IMG/VR virus record: IMGVR_UViG_3300013102_000018 | Location: 1-41,788 of that record | Strand: one strand, 5' to 3' | DNA: 41,788 bases | Source of the DNA: a virus | Shown here: positions 13,727 to 22,102 of the stretch, one piece after another | How the letters are laid out: each line of letters opens with the position of its first letter | How positions within the stretch are numbered: the stretch's first letter is position 1 | The notes under the pieces: generated by a model | What the model was told of the DNA's origin: nothing | The model's database searches: none | What the model saw: only the letters and a program-made list of their open reading frames with translations | Position numbers and translations under genes: made by a program

Positions 13727-14263
13727 ATGGCAATACGTGGACAGACAGTCAACCGAACCGATCTGGCGCAGATTTTTGGCGTCTCTATGCCGACCGTCGA
13801 TCGCTGGATTCGTGCAGGCATGCCGGTGCTTTCAGCTGGACGCCGTGGAGTATCGGCGGAATTCAATACGGCGGAATGTTTTGAATGGCTGCGCAATTCG
13901 GCAGTGGACGAAGCCACGGGCAAGGTGATGGCAGACGACGCGACGATAGACCGCCGCATGAAGACCGCCAAAATGGTGCGCGCAGAACTGGACCTGGAAA
14001 AAGAAAAGGGCACGCTGGCCCCGATTGCCCAGATGGAAGCTGCGCTGGCGAATATCTTCGCTAACCTCCGCGCCAAAATGCGCGTTATCCCGAGCCGCGC
14101 TTACGGGGCGCTGGTGGGGGAAGACGACGAAGGGATCTGGAAAGAAACCCTGATGCGGGAGATCGACGGGGCGCTGACCGACACCGCCAATTCGAACCTG
14201 TTTACCGGCCCTATGGATGAACTGGAGGCGGAAGACGATGGCGACGACGAAGACGAAGAGTAA
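13727..14263 (+). CDS. Terminase small subunit (lambda Nu1-like)
   Basis: A 178-residue protein. Residues about 6-35 (NRTDLAQIFGVSMPTVDRWIRAGMP) form the winged HTH of the Nu1 family that recognises the cos region; the body is helical, and the C-terminal 15 residues are almost all Asp and Glu. ATG at 13727 has AGAAGGG at good spacing. It forms the packaging motor with the large subunit, whose gene overlaps its end by 26 bases. Lambda Nu1 is 181 residues, so the length fits. Confidence 0.9.
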   Translation: MAIRGQTVNRTDLAQIFGVSMPTVDRWIRAGMPVLSAGRRGVSAEFNTAECFEWLRNSAVDEATGKVMADDATIDRRMKTAKMVRAELDLEKEKGTLAPIAQMEAALANIFANLRAKMRVIPSRAYGALVGEDDEGIWKETLMREIDGALTDTANSNLFTGPMDELEAEDDGDDEDEE

Positions 14264-16421
14264 AAGGGCGAAGCCAGCGGCAAAGCCACAACCAAAGGCA
14301 GAGGATTACGGCCAATTCCGTAACCTTGCTGGGATCCTGTCTGCCGTCAAACGTGCGCAGCGCAACCTGATCCCGCCGCCCGTGATGCTGCCCAGCGTCT
14401 GGGCTGAGAAGAATATCAAGATTCCGACCGGCAACGCCGTGCCGGGGCCGTACCGCATCCACAACGCCCCCTATCAGCGGGAGCCTATGGACATGCTGGT
14501 GCAGCAGGACTGCTACCGCGTAACCCTGATGTGGGGCGCGCAGGTGGGCAAGACGCTGCTGGCGCTTTGCGTGCAGGCGTATTGCATCGGGGCAAGCCCG
14601 CGCAGCCATATGATGATGCAGCCCAGCGAGAACGATTTAGGCGTGTGGCTGGAGACGAAATTTAACCCCCTGGCGGAAGACTGCAGCGCCGTGGCTGACG
14701 CGCTGGGCCAGGGCAAAGTCGATAACAAAAAAATGAAGGGCTATCCTGGCGGGTTTTTAATGTTCGCGTGGGCTGGCTCGCCTAAAACGATGCGTGGACG
14801 TTCTGCGCCAACCATCGTGTGCGATGAGGTGGACGGCTACGAACGCACGAACGAGGGGCACCCGGTTAGCCTGCTGTGGCAACGTTCTGCGACCTTTGGC
14901 GATATTCGCTTCCTGATGGATATATCGACACCCACGATCAAAGGGGAAAGCTACATTGAAAAATCGTTTGAAGCTGGCGATCAGCGTCGTTTCTATGTGC
15001 CTTGCCCACACTGCGAATCGCATGTGCTGCTGGAGTGGGAGCACATCCACTGGCCTGGCCGAATGGGCAGCGACGAAGAGAACGCCAAAGCACTGGACGA
15101 AATGGAGCCAGAAAAGGCCCATTTCCACTGCCCGGACTGTGGCGCGCAGTGGACAGACGGCCAGCGCATTGCGGCGATACGCAAAGCGGAATCAGTAGGG
15201 GCTGGCTGGAAAGCCACACGCCCGTTTACCGGGCACGCCAGTTACCACCTGAACGAGCTGTACAGCACTTTCCGCAAGATACCGGCGATCGTGCGGGACT
15301 ACATCGACAAGCTGAAAACCGACGACCTGCAGACCTTCTACAACGTCTCGCTGGCGCTGACGTGGGACGAAAAAGGCGAGAGCGCAGACCCGGACAGCCT
15401 GATGGCCCGCCGCGAGATTTACAGCGAAGATGGATCCTTTGACGTACCGGCCGGCGGCTTGTATCTGACAGCCGGGATCGATATGCAGATCGACCGTCTG
15501 GAATGTGAGGTGGTGGCGTGGGGGCTGGGCGAAGAAAGCTGGAGCCTGGGTTACTGGGTATTCTGGGGCGATCCGCTGACCGGCGACCCGTGGGATCAGC
15601 TGGACGACCTTCTGGAAAGCCATTTTATCCACGAAACCGGCGCGAAGCTGCGCATCATGGGCGCATGCCTCGATACGGGCGGTACCAACGGAATGACGTC
15701 TGCGGCCTACGCCTATGCGAAGGGCCGTACTGGCCGCCGCCTCTTTGCGATAAAAGGCGTGCCCGGATGGGGCAAAGCGGTGGCAGAGAAGCCCAGCCGC
15801 CGCCAGTCTGGTAAAGACACCCGCAAAGTGGACTTGTGGCCGATCGCGGTTGACGAAGGAAAGTTGATTGTTACGCGCCGCCTGAACAAGACGGAGGCAG
15901 GCCCGGGTTATTGCCACTTCCCGGACGATCGACACGAAGAATGGTTTAACCAGCTGACAGCGGAAAAAATGGTCACTAAATACGTTCGCGGGCAGCCGGT
16001 TCGCGAGTGGAAAAAGCCAGACCGCGCCCGAAATGAGGCGCTGGACTGCCGCGTGTACGCTTATGCCGCCCTGAAAATTACCGCCCCCCGCCTGCTTAAG
16101 ATTGCCCAGAGGCTGGGAATTGATACCACTGGCGCAGAACCAGAGCGCCGCAAGAGGCTTAAAACCGTGCCAAAAATGCCAAAATCCGAGACAGAATTGC
16201 CACAAACCGCAACAGAGGTACCAGAAACGCCAGTTTTAGCCAGCTTTGCGCCACAACCGGAGGAAAACGAACCAGTGGAGGTGGTGCCGAATGCCATCCC
16301 GCACAATGACAAACCAGCCACAAAAAAGCAGAATCGACCACGCTTACAATCAAAAGCCGTAGCCGGGAAGAAGGCAAAAAAAGCCGGTGGCGGCGCTAAC
16401 TGGGTGAAAGGGGGCTGGTGA
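14238..16421 (+). CDS. Terminase large subunit (lambda gpA family)
   Basis: A 727-residue packaging ATPase/nuclease. The Walker A-like WGAQVGKT is near residues 99-106, TIVCDEVDGY near 193-202 is the Walker B segment, two CxxC pairs (CPHC near 256, CPDC near 299) suggest a zinc-binding insertion, and TAGIDMQIDRLE near 411-422 supplies a nuclease Asp. It cuts concatemeric DNA and pumps it into the prohead. The last 70 residues are a low-complexity linker containing NAIPHND, where late-promoter copy 2 is embedded. ATG at 14238 is preferred over 14217 because GGAGG lies 9 bases before it. At 727 residues it is longer than lambda gpA (641), mainly at the C-terminus. Confidence 0.92.
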   Translation: MATTKTKSKRAKPAAKPQPKAEDYGQFRNLAGILSAVKRAQRNLIPPPVMLPSVWAEKNIKIPTGNAVPGPYRIHNAPYQREPMDMLVQQDCYRVTLMWGAQVGKTLLALCVQAYCIGASPRSHMMMQPSENDLGVWLETKFNPLAEDCSAVADALGQGKVDNKKMKGYPGGFLMFAWAGSPKTMRGRSAPTIVCDEVDGYERTNEGHPVSLLWQRSATFGDIRFLMDISTPTIKGESYIEKSFEAGDQRRFYVPCPHCESHVLLEWEHIHWPGRMGSDEENAKALDEMEPEKAHFHCPDCGAQWTDGQRIAAIRKAESVGAGWKATRPFTGHASYHLNELYSTFRKIPAIVRDYIDKLKTDDLQTFYNVSLALTWDEKGESADPDSLMARREIYSEDGSFDVPAGGLYLTAGIDMQIDRLECEVVAWGLGEESWSLGYWVFWGDPLTGDPWDQLDDLLESHFIHETGAKLRIMGACLDTGGTNGMTSAAYAYAKGRTGRRLFAIKGVPGWGKAVAEKPSRRQSGKDTRKVDLWPIAVDEGKLIVTRRLNKTEAGPGYCHFPDDRHEEWFNQLTAEKMVTKYVRGQPVREWKKPDRARNEALDCRVYAYAALKITAPRLLKIAQRLGIDTTGAEPERRKRLKTVPKMPKSETELPQTATEVPETPVLASFAPQPEENEPVEVVPNAIPHNDKPATKKQNRPRLQSKAVAGKKAKKAGGGANWVKGGW
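16291..16334 (+). promoter_or_regulatory. Late-promoter element, copy 2 (head genes)
   Basis: ATGCCATCCCGCACAATGAC starts at 16291; its end forms ATGACA at 16306-16311 as a -35-like hexamer. Exactly 17 bases later is CAGAAT (16329-16334), four of six matches to the -10 consensus. Transcription would begin near 16341, about 80 bases before the head-tail joining gene. The site is inside the terminase large-subunit gene. Confidence 0.72.
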
Positions 16422-16960
16422 TGCCAGTAACGGTTCCAAAAAACATAATCCACGGGATGCCATTCACGTGGGCGACCAATTACCGCCCGCGCGGAATCAC
16501 CACCACCGGCCAGCTGGTTATCCGTGGCGGTGCAAGCCTTCTGACGCTGGGATCCGTGGTTGAAAATAACCACCTCGTTTTCCGGGCTGATGCTGACAAC
16601 GCCGCAGACCTGTTACCGGGGCTTTATTTTTACCAGATGATCGCCACCACGGGCGGCGTGCCGGAAGTGCTGGAAAGTGGCCGCTTTACGGTGCAGGCCA
16701 ATCTGGCGCTGGTAGGGCCGGAATTCGACGGCCTGAGCGAAAACCAAAAAGCCCTGATTGCGATTAACAAGACGCTGGCAGCGCGTGCGCAGGGTGGCGC
16801 GCCCGTTCGGTACCGAATCAACAACCGCGAGTTATACAGCGAATCAATGACCGACCTTTTAGCACTGCAAAAGCATTACCAGTTACTGGTAAATGCCGAG
16901 CTGGCAGCAGAAGCCGGATCTGATCTGTGGAACCGCAAAATAAGGTACTCCATGAAATGA
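16421..16960 (+). CDS. Head-tail joining protein in gpW position
   Basis: A 179-residue protein between large terminase and portal, the place of gpW in lambda. The C-terminal third (YSESMTDLLALQKHYQLLVNAE...) is helical and could correspond to a gpW-like fold. The first 100 residues are beta-rich (VPKNIIHGMPFTWATNYRP) like an added Ig- or adaptor-type domain. ATG at 16421 overlaps the terminase stop (TGATG), and its own stop overlaps the portal ATG (ATGA). It probably joins at or stabilises the portal after packaging. The gpW assignment is by position and the C-terminal pattern only. Confidence 0.6.
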   Translation: MPVTVPKNIIHGMPFTWATNYRPRGITTTGQLVIRGGASLLTLGSVVENNHLVFRADADNAADLLPGLYFYQMIATTGGVPEVLESGRFTVQANLALVGPEFDGLSENQKALIAINKTLAARAQGGAPVRYRINNRELYSESMTDLLALQKHYQLLVNAELAAEAGSDLWNRKIRYSMK

Positions 16961-18522
16961 AGTTATTTAACTGGGGCCGCAAGGCCAAAGAGCCGGAGCA
17001 GAAAAAGCGCAGCCGAATTCCCCCACGTTTCGGCCAGCGCCTTTTCGATGCCGCGAAGCCCGATCGAATGTCGATGGAGTGGGGCAACGACCCGCTGACA
17101 GCCGACGAAATCATAGCCAAAAACTGGCAGCCGCTTGTCGCTCGCAGCCAGGAGCAGATCGCCAACAACGACTATGCGAAACACTTCGCGCGACTGGCCC
17201 GCCAGAACATCGTCGGGCAGAACGGGATCCTGTTAAACGCCCGGGCTAAGTCTGGCAAGGGTAAACTGGATAAGAGCGCCAACGACGCGATCCAGCGTGC
17301 GTGGGCTGAATTCTGCAAGCGGGAAAACATCGACATTACCGGCAAAAAGTCGATGCGAGAATTCCAGAATCAGCTTGTAAACAGCCTGGCGAGTAGCGGC
17401 GAATTCCTCTGCAGGAAGGTTTACGGGGCCGACGCTGGGCCGTTCGGCTTTTCACTGCAGGCGATCCCAGCGCAGCGCGTGCCCATTGAAATGGTTATTG
17501 ACCGCCTGAACGGCGGTACCAACTTTGTGCGGTTCGGTATTGAGTACACCCAGTATGGCAAGCCGGTGGCGTACCATTTCCGCACCCTGCTGAGCGATGC
17601 CGATCGCTACATGTACAGCGGCAAGCCTTACGTGCGCGTACCGGCTGACGAAGTGATCCACGTTTTCCGCGAAGAAATCCCCGGCCAGCGTCGCGGGCTG
17701 CCGTGGCTGGCGACGTCGCTTTACCGCATGCGCCAGATGAACGGCATGGATCAGGCGGCTTTGGTGAACGCCCGTACCGGTGCGGCGAAGTTGGGCTGGA
17801 TCTCGTTTGAAGGTGAGAGCGACGGCCCGGAATACGATGAAGACGACCCGCCAGTGGTGGATATTGAGCCAGGCGAAATGGGCATCTTGCCGAAAGGCGC
17901 GCGCGTGGAGAAATGGGATCCGCAGTACCCCAGCGGCGAGTATGCGATTTTCGTTAAAAACCAGCTGCGCGGCATCGCTGCAGGTCTGGGCGTGGCATAC
18001 AACAATCTGGCGCAGGATCTGGAAGGCGTTAACTTTTCCAGTATTCGGCAGGGCACGCTGGACGAACGCGAGACGTGGAAGGATTTACAACAGTTTGTTT
18101 GTGAAGAATTCCTGCAGCCAGTATTCGACGCCTGGCTGCCGCGTGCTTTACTGGCCGGCCTGATCGTGACCGACAACGGAAAGAGCCTTAACCCGGTAAC
18201 GCTGACGAAATATCAGGATATTTTGTGGCAGCCGCGCCGCTGGGCATGGATTGACCCGGTTAGCGACGTTAAAGCCAGCGTAGCGGCCAAAAATGCCATG
18301 CTTAAGTCGCCTTCTGAACTTATCCGCGATAGCGGACAGGATCCGGACGAAGTGGTGCAACAGATTGCGCAGGATATTAATACGCAGCTGGAAACGTTAA
18401 TGGCTGCTGGCCTGAGTAAGAAAAATGCGGAAAATCTGGTAATGTCTGGTTACGCCGTGGACCCTAAAATGATGCAGGAAGAGGCAAGCCCTAATGAACA
18501 AACGAAAACTACTGGCGCTTAG
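16957..18522 (+). CDS. Portal protein (lambda gpB family)
   Basis: A 521-residue portal of the lambda gpB type (lambda gpB is 533). Typical segments include LFDAAKPDRMSMEWG near residues 29-43, ADEIIAKNWQPLVARSQEQIANNDYA, VIHVFREEIPGQRRGLPWLA near 231-250, and GVAYNNLAQDLEGVNFSSIRQG near 346-367. Twelve copies form the DNA channel at one capsid vertex and bind the terminase. ATG at 16957 overlaps the previous stop. The last 29 bases overlap the capsid fusion gene. Confidence 0.93.
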   Translation: MKLFNWGRKAKEPEQKKRSRIPPRFGQRLFDAAKPDRMSMEWGNDPLTADEIIAKNWQPLVARSQEQIANNDYAKHFARLARQNIVGQNGILLNARAKSGKGKLDKSANDAIQRAWAEFCKRENIDITGKKSMREFQNQLVNSLASSGEFLCRKVYGADAGPFGFSLQAIPAQRVPIEMVIDRLNGGTNFVRFGIEYTQYGKPVAYHFRTLLSDADRYMYSGKPYVRVPADEVIHVFREEIPGQRRGLPWLATSLYRMRQMNGMDQAALVNARTGAAKLGWISFEGESDGPEYDEDDPPVVDIEPGEMGILPKGARVEKWDPQYPSGEYAIFVKNQLRGIAAGLGVAYNNLAQDLEGVNFSSIRQGTLDERETWKDLQQFVCEEFLQPVFDAWLPRALLAGLIVTDNGKSLNPVTLTKYQDILWQPRRWAWIDPVSDVKASVAAKNAMLKSPSELIRDSGQDPDEVVQQIAQDINTQLETLMAAGLSKKNAENLVMSGYAVDPKMMQEEASPNEQTKTTGA

Positions 18523-20692
18523 TCTGGCCGCGATTATCGGCTGCAGCTTTACGCGAGCTGCGACCGCTGAGCAGCTGGATCTGGCCCGAGTCAACCGCGA
18601 CCTGCCCGCGCAAACGCGCGATATGCAGATCGACAGCGTGGACAAAGAAAAACGCACGGTGCAGATCTCGTTTTCCAGTGAGCACCCAGTGCGCCGCTGG
18701 TACGGCAACGAGATTCTGGATCACAGTCCCGGCGCGGTAGACTTTACGCGGCTGGAGTCTGGCGCAGCTGCCCTGCTGGTGGATCACAACTGGCAGGATC
18801 AGGTGGGCGTTATCGAACGCGCCTGGCTGGGTGATGACCGCCGCTGTTATGCTATCGTGCGCTTTGGCAAGAGCGCCCGCGCAGACGAAATTTTTAACGA
18901 TGTGATCGACAAAATCCGCACGCTGGTTAGCGTTGGCTATCAGGTACTCGAAGCCAAATTGTCAGTAGAGCGCGAGGACGGCGAAGATGACTACCTTATG
19001 ACGCGCTGGCTACCATATGAAATCAGTTTCGTATCGGTACCAGCCGACCATACGGTGGGGGCTGGGCGTGCTGCCCCATTTAATGCCATCCCGCACAATG
19101 ACAGCGGATCAAATCCTGTTAATAATGGCCGTCAAGGTGAAAAACCAACAGCGGCGAAACCTGAACCCGGAGCAAGAAAGATGGAAAAGAACGTTTACGA
19201 TACTGACGGTAACTACGTTCGCGCGATCGTTGATGAAAACGACAAAATCCTGCGCGTACTCAAAGTTATCCGTATGAATACGAATAACGACGACGGTCAC
19301 GGCGGCGGTAATCGTACCAATCCACCAGGCGGCGCAGAAGGTGGCGAACGCACGGCTGCGCAGGTACTGGAAGACGAACGCACCCGCGTGCGTGAGTTAA
19401 CCACGATGGGCACCAGCTACAACCTGCCAACCGAAGCAGCCCGCGCCGTTGCTGATGGCATTACCGTTGAAGCATTCCGCGCGATCGCGCTGGACGCCAT
19501 CAACACCCGCCAGCAGCAGCAACCGGGTACCCGCCAGCCGCGCACCCGTGGCGCAGCGCCAGCCGGTACCGGCGAGCGCGGCACCCCGCTGGCAGAGATG
19601 GACAGCCCGGAAATCGGTCTGAGCGACGAAGAAGTGCGAAACTATTCGATCTTCAACGTTGTTCGCCACCTGTCAAACCCTACCGACATGCGTCTGCGTG
19701 AAGCGGCCAGTTTTGAGCTGGAATGTTCGGAGACGGCCCAGCGCCAGACCGGACGTAATGCCCAGGGCGTACTGATCCCGCAGGACGTGCTGCAGCGTTT
19801 CGGTAACGAAGCCACCATGCGCGCGTTTAACGCAGGCGGCGCGGCTGATACACCTACCGGCGCAGTGACGGGTAAAAATCTGGTAGCCACCAACTACATG
19901 GCGTCCAGTTTTATCGACCTGCTGCGCCAGCGCACCGTGATTATGCAGCTGGCCCGCACTATGGGCGGTCTGGTGGGCAACGTGGAGATTCCGAAACAGA
20001 TCGCCGGTTCGCAAGCGTACTGGATCGGTGAGCACGAAGACGCGCAGGAAACTACACCAGTAATCGGCCAGATCGGCCTTAATCCGCACACCCTTGCGGC
20101 TTATACCGATATTTCCCGCCGCCTGCTGATGCAGTCTACCCCCGACGCGGAAGGCATCGTGCGTGCTGACCTGATCGCCGCCATCGGTAGCGGCATCAAC
20201 GCCGCAGCCTTCTACGGTACCGGCGAAAACAACCAGCCTCTGGGCCTGTTGAATCAGGATGGTATTAACGCGGTAGGATTCGCCAACGCCAGCCCGACTT
20301 TTGCTGAGCTGGTGGAAATGGAATCAGCGATCGCAGCTGATGACGCCGACGTTAACAGCATGGCTTATGTGATTAACACCGCGCAGCGTGGCTACTTCAA
20401 AACCACGCCTAAGCTGGCCGGTGGTTCTGACCAGGGCTTGATCTGGGAGCCAGGCAACGGCCTGAACGGCTACCGTGCGGAAGTGACCAACACCATTAAA
20501 GCCGGTGATGTTTTCTTTGGTAACTTCAATGACCTGATCATCGGTATGTGGGGCGGCCTGGATCTGATTGTTGACCCGTACAGCCTGAGCAAAAAAGGTG
20601 CACTGCGTCTGGTAGTATTCCAGGATGTGGATTTTGCACTGCGCCGCGTGGAGTCATTCACCTACGGCCATAAAGCCGCAGTGACCGCGTAA
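18494..20692 (+). CDS. Prohead protease-major capsid protein fusion (HK97 type)
   Basis: A 732-residue fusion. Residues about 44-190 are an HK97-type prohead serine protease (VQISFSSEHPVRRWYGNEILDH, His in LLVDHN near 98, Ser in VSVGY near 147, PYEISFVSVPAD near 174-185). Residues about 195-370 are a charged, low-complexity linker or scaffold rich in Arg, Gln and Gly. Residues about 372-732 are an HK97-fold major capsid protein, including GQIGLNPHTLAAYTDISRRLL and WGGLDLIVDPYS. The N-terminus is odd: a basic and hydrophobic stretch ending IIGC, resembling a lipoprotein signal. GAGGCAAGCC precedes the ATG at 18494. An internal promoter and start (19083, 19181) may yield extra capsid protein. 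Confidence 0.92.
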   Translation: MNKRKLLALSLAAIIGCSFTRAATAEQLDLARVNRDLPAQTRDMQIDSVDKEKRTVQISFSSEHPVRRWYGNEILDHSPGAVDFTRLESGAAALLVDHNWQDQVGVIERAWLGDDRRCYAIVRFGKSARADEIFNDVIDKIRTLVSVGYQVLEAKLSVEREDGEDDYLMTRWLPYEISFVSVPADHTVGAGRAAPFNAIPHNDSGSNPVNNGRQGEKPTAAKPEPGARKMEKNVYDTDGNYVRAIVDENDKILRVLKVIRMNTNNDDGHGGGNRTNPPGGAEGGERTAAQVLEDERTRVRELTTMGTSYNLPTEAARAVADGITVEAFRAIALDAINTRQQQQPGTRQPRTRGAAPAGTGERGTPLAEMDSPEIGLSDEEVRNYSIFNVVRHLSNPTDMRLREAASFELECSETAQRQTGRNAQGVLIPQDVLQRFGNEATMRAFNAGGAADTPTGAVTGKNLVATNYMASSFIDLLRQRTVIMQLARTMGGLVGNVEIPKQIAGSQAYWIGEHEDAQETTPVIGQIGLNPHTLAAYTDISRRLLMQSTPDAEGIVRADLIAAIGSGINAAAFYGTGENNQPLGLLNQDGINAVGFANASPTFAELVEMESAIAADDADVNSMAYVINTAQRGYFKTTPKLAGGSDQGLIWEPGNGLNGYRAEVTNTIKAGDVFFGNFNDLIIGMWGGLDLIVDPYSLSKKGALRLVVFQDVDFALRRVESFTYGHKAAVTA
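19083..19126 (+). promoter_or_regulatory. Late-promoter element, copy 3 (internal, before the capsid part)
   Basis: ATGCCATCCCGCACAATGAC from 19083, the -35-like ATGACA at 19098-19103, a spacer of exactly 17, and AATAAT at 19121-19126 (five of six matches to the -10 consensus). It lies in the linker between protease and capsid domains, reading NAIPHND in the same frame as the copy in terminase. The start site would be near 19133, just upstream of an in-frame ATG with a ribosome binding site. Confidence 0.75.
19181..20692 (+). CDS. Internal in-frame start giving scaffold plus major capsid protein
   Basis: Within the fusion gene, ATG at 19181 (residue 230, MEKNVYDTDGNYVRAI) is preceded by CCGGAGCAAGAAAG, a good ribosome binding site, and lies about 48 bases after the predicted start of late-promoter copy 3. 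The shorter product of 503 residues would hold the linker and the capsid domain but no protease. This resembles lambda, where the scaffold Nu3 starts inside the protease gene C. The start is inferred from sequence signals only. Confidence 0.5.
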   Translation: MEKNVYDTDGNYVRAIVDENDKILRVLKVIRMNTNNDDGHGGGNRTNPPGGAEGGERTAAQVLEDERTRVRELTTMGTSYNLPTEAARAVADGITVEAFRAIALDAINTRQQQQPGTRQPRTRGAAPAGTGERGTPLAEMDSPEIGLSDEEVRNYSIFNVVRHLSNPTDMRLREAASFELECSETAQRQTGRNAQGVLIPQDVLQRFGNEATMRAFNAGGAADTPTGAVTGKNLVATNYMASSFIDLLRQRTVIMQLARTMGGLVGNVEIPKQIAGSQAYWIGEHEDAQETTPVIGQIGLNPHTLAAYTDISRRLLMQSTPDAEGIVRADLIAAIGSGINAAAFYGTGENNQPLGLLNQDGINAVGFANASPTFAELVEMESAIAADDADVNSMAYVINTAQRGYFKTTPKLAGGSDQGLIWEPGNGLNGYRAEVTNTIKAGDVFFGNFNDLIIGMWGGLDLIVDPYSLSKKGALRLVVFQDVDFALRRVESFTYGHKAAVTA

Positions 20693-20705
20693 TAACCACC
20701 CCGGA

Positions 20706-20729
20706 AAGCCGCCTGCGGGCGGCTTCTTT
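20706..20729 (+). terminator. Intrinsic terminator after the capsid gene
   Basis: AAGCCGCC / TGCG / GGCGGCTT, an 8-bp stem, followed by CTTTG. The T run is short, so it may act as a partial terminator that reduces expression of the following neck genes relative to capsid. Confidence 0.7.
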
Positions 20730-20751
20730 GCACTGAACTGGAGTTAAAAAA

Positions 20752-21210
20752 ATGTCAAAAACTATCGTGATTGAATTAACCAGCGCCATCGTGTGGGGCG
20801 GCCAGATCCAGCCTGCCGGTACTGAGATCGAAGTTACCGAGATTGAAGCGCGCCACTATATGGGCCGTGGTAAAGCGGTTCTGGCCGAAGGTGAGGCGCT
20901 TTCACTGGGTACCGGCCCTTTTACGACTACGGGCCAGGCTGGAAGCGATGGATCAGACGTCGTGCCGACCTCGCCGCTAAACACCGTCGATCTGTCTAAA
21001 CTGACAGTGGATCAGTTGCTGGAATGGGCTAAGGCTAAATCCTTCACCGTGACCGCAACCAAAAAGGCAGACATTCAGAAAGAGCTGCAGGACCAGCTGG
21101 ATTATGAATCCTCAAAAGAGCTGAGCGATAACCAGGCCGCTGGCGTCGTACCTAACCCGGCACCTCTGGAGCCACTGCGCGAAGCTGATTTGAACGAGAA
21201 AAAGGAATAA
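20752..21210 (+). CDS. Head or neck accessory protein (152 aa), unidentified
   Basis: The first 50 residues are a small beta domain (IELTSAIVWGGQIQPAGTEI), followed by a Gly/Ser/Pro linker and a 35-residue helical segment LTVDQLLEWAKAKSFTVTAT that looks like a HeH/SAP-type helix-extension-helix. The C-terminus is acidic. It follows the capsid gene, where lambda-like phages carry decoration or head-completion genes. A decoration or DNA-contacting head protein is possible but not shown. GGAG lies about 11 bases before the ATG at 20752. Confidence 0.65.
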   Translation: MSKTIVIELTSAIVWGGQIQPAGTEIEVTEIEARHYMGRGKAVLAEGEALSLGTGPFTTTGQAGSDGSDVVPTSPLNTVDLSKLTVDQLLEWAKAKSFTVTATKKADIQKELQDQLDYESSKELSDNQAAGVVPNPAPLEPLREADLNEKKE

Positions 21211-21216
21211 GCCGCT

Positions 21217-21564
21217 ATGAGTAAACCCGCCTGGGAAAACCTGGGCGTGTTTTATCAGTCGGATAGAAAGGGCGGCTTTGCTAAAGCTGCCTTTTTTTTT
21301 AAGGCTGATGGCACGCCAGTGAATACAGAAGCTGTTTACGTGTTGTACGACGAAGCAAAGTACGACGCTAACGCAGGTGAATACGATTTCGAAACCAGCC
21401 AGCCGCGCCTGATGATGGAGGATTTGCCAATCTGGCGAACGCTGACCAAAAAAGACAAGGTGCAGATCGAGGATGAGGGCTTATTCATTCTGGAAGAGCA
21501 CGCGCGCCCGGACGGTACCGGCAACGTAACGATCGATCTGGCCCCGCAAGATGCTTACCTTTGA
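21217..21564 (+). CDS. Head-tail joining protein, gpFII-like
   Basis: A 115-residue beta-rich protein. The arrangement of an internal beta segment (LYDEAKYDANAGEYDFETSQ), IWRTLTKKDKVQIEDEGLF and a final EEHARPDGTGNVTIDLAP resembles small head-tail attachment proteins of the lambda FII type, and the position after capsid and before gpZ agrees. A run of nine T residues near 21292-21300 encodes Phe-Phe-Phe and could be a slippage or sequencing weak spot, but the frame is intact. Its 3' end overlaps the next gene by 14 bases. Confidence 0.6.
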   Translation: MSKPAWENLGVFYQSDRKGGFAKAAFFFKADGTPVNTEAVYVLYDEAKYDANAGEYDFETSQPRLMMEDLPIWRTLTKKDKVQIEDEGLFILEEHARPDGTGNVTIDLAPQDAYL

Positions 21565-22102
21565 CATTGATTTAGAGCAGCTGAAAATTGCCGCCGACCA
21601 GATAGGAGCCAGCGATAAGGTATTTAAAGCCATGATCGCACGCGCCTGCAGCCGGACGGCGGCAACCCTGCGCAGAATGAGCGGGCGCGGGCTTAAAAAC
21701 GAACTGCAGCTGCGCACGCTGGGCGTACTGAGGAAGCGCCTTAAATCCATCCGACTGCGTGGGAATAATACCGGCGTTTCCCTGTGGTACGGCTTAAACG
21801 ATCTGCCGGTATCGGCGTTTAAAGGCCGCCCACGCAACACCAAAGACGGGGCCAAAAAAGGGAACGTGGAGATCAAAGGCGGCTTTGTCGGGAAGACCAA
21901 ACGCGGAAAGGCAACGATATTCAAGCGCGCTGGAGACGCGCGACTACCTATCCGGGAGCAGCTGTTAGAGATAAAGGATCAGGCTGATATTTATATCGAG
22001 GATGAGATTTTTACAGAGGTTGATCGGATCTTCTGGCAGCACTTTGAGCGAGATCTGAAAGCCCGCGACAAATACCAGAAAGTTAGCGACAGGTGGCAAT
22101 GA
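21551..22102 (+). CDS. Tail-completion/neck protein, lambda gpZ-like
   Basis: A 183-residue basic protein with the plan of the minor tail protein Z family: an early RTAATLRRMSGRGLKNELQL helix, a central GVSLWYGLNDLPVSAFKGRP, and a helical C-terminus. Proteins of this family complete the tail end that docks to the head. It overlaps the genes on both sides. The match is to residue pattern and position, so moderately strong. Confidence 0.75.
   Translation: MLTFDIDLEQLKIAADQIGASDKVFKAMIARACSRTAATLRRMSGRGLKNELQLRTLGVLRKRLKSIRLRGNNTGVSLWYGLNDLPVSAFKGRPRNTKDGAKKGNVEIKGGFVGKTKRGKATIFKRAGDARLPIREQLLEIKDQADIYIEDEIFTEVDRIFWQHFERDLKARDKYQKVSDRWQ

Noticed and set aside
15192-16205. Long minus-strand open frame (337 codons) opposite large terminase
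   Set aside because: Antisense of conserved terminase sequence; Gln/Val/Ala/His-rich composition as expected from reverse-complemented coding DNA; no promoter or ribosome site.
21292-21300. Run of nine T residues as a programmed frameshift
   Set aside because: The zero frame continues as a normal protein and neither alternative frame gives a plausible product; more likely just Phe-Phe-Phe or a sequencing risk.
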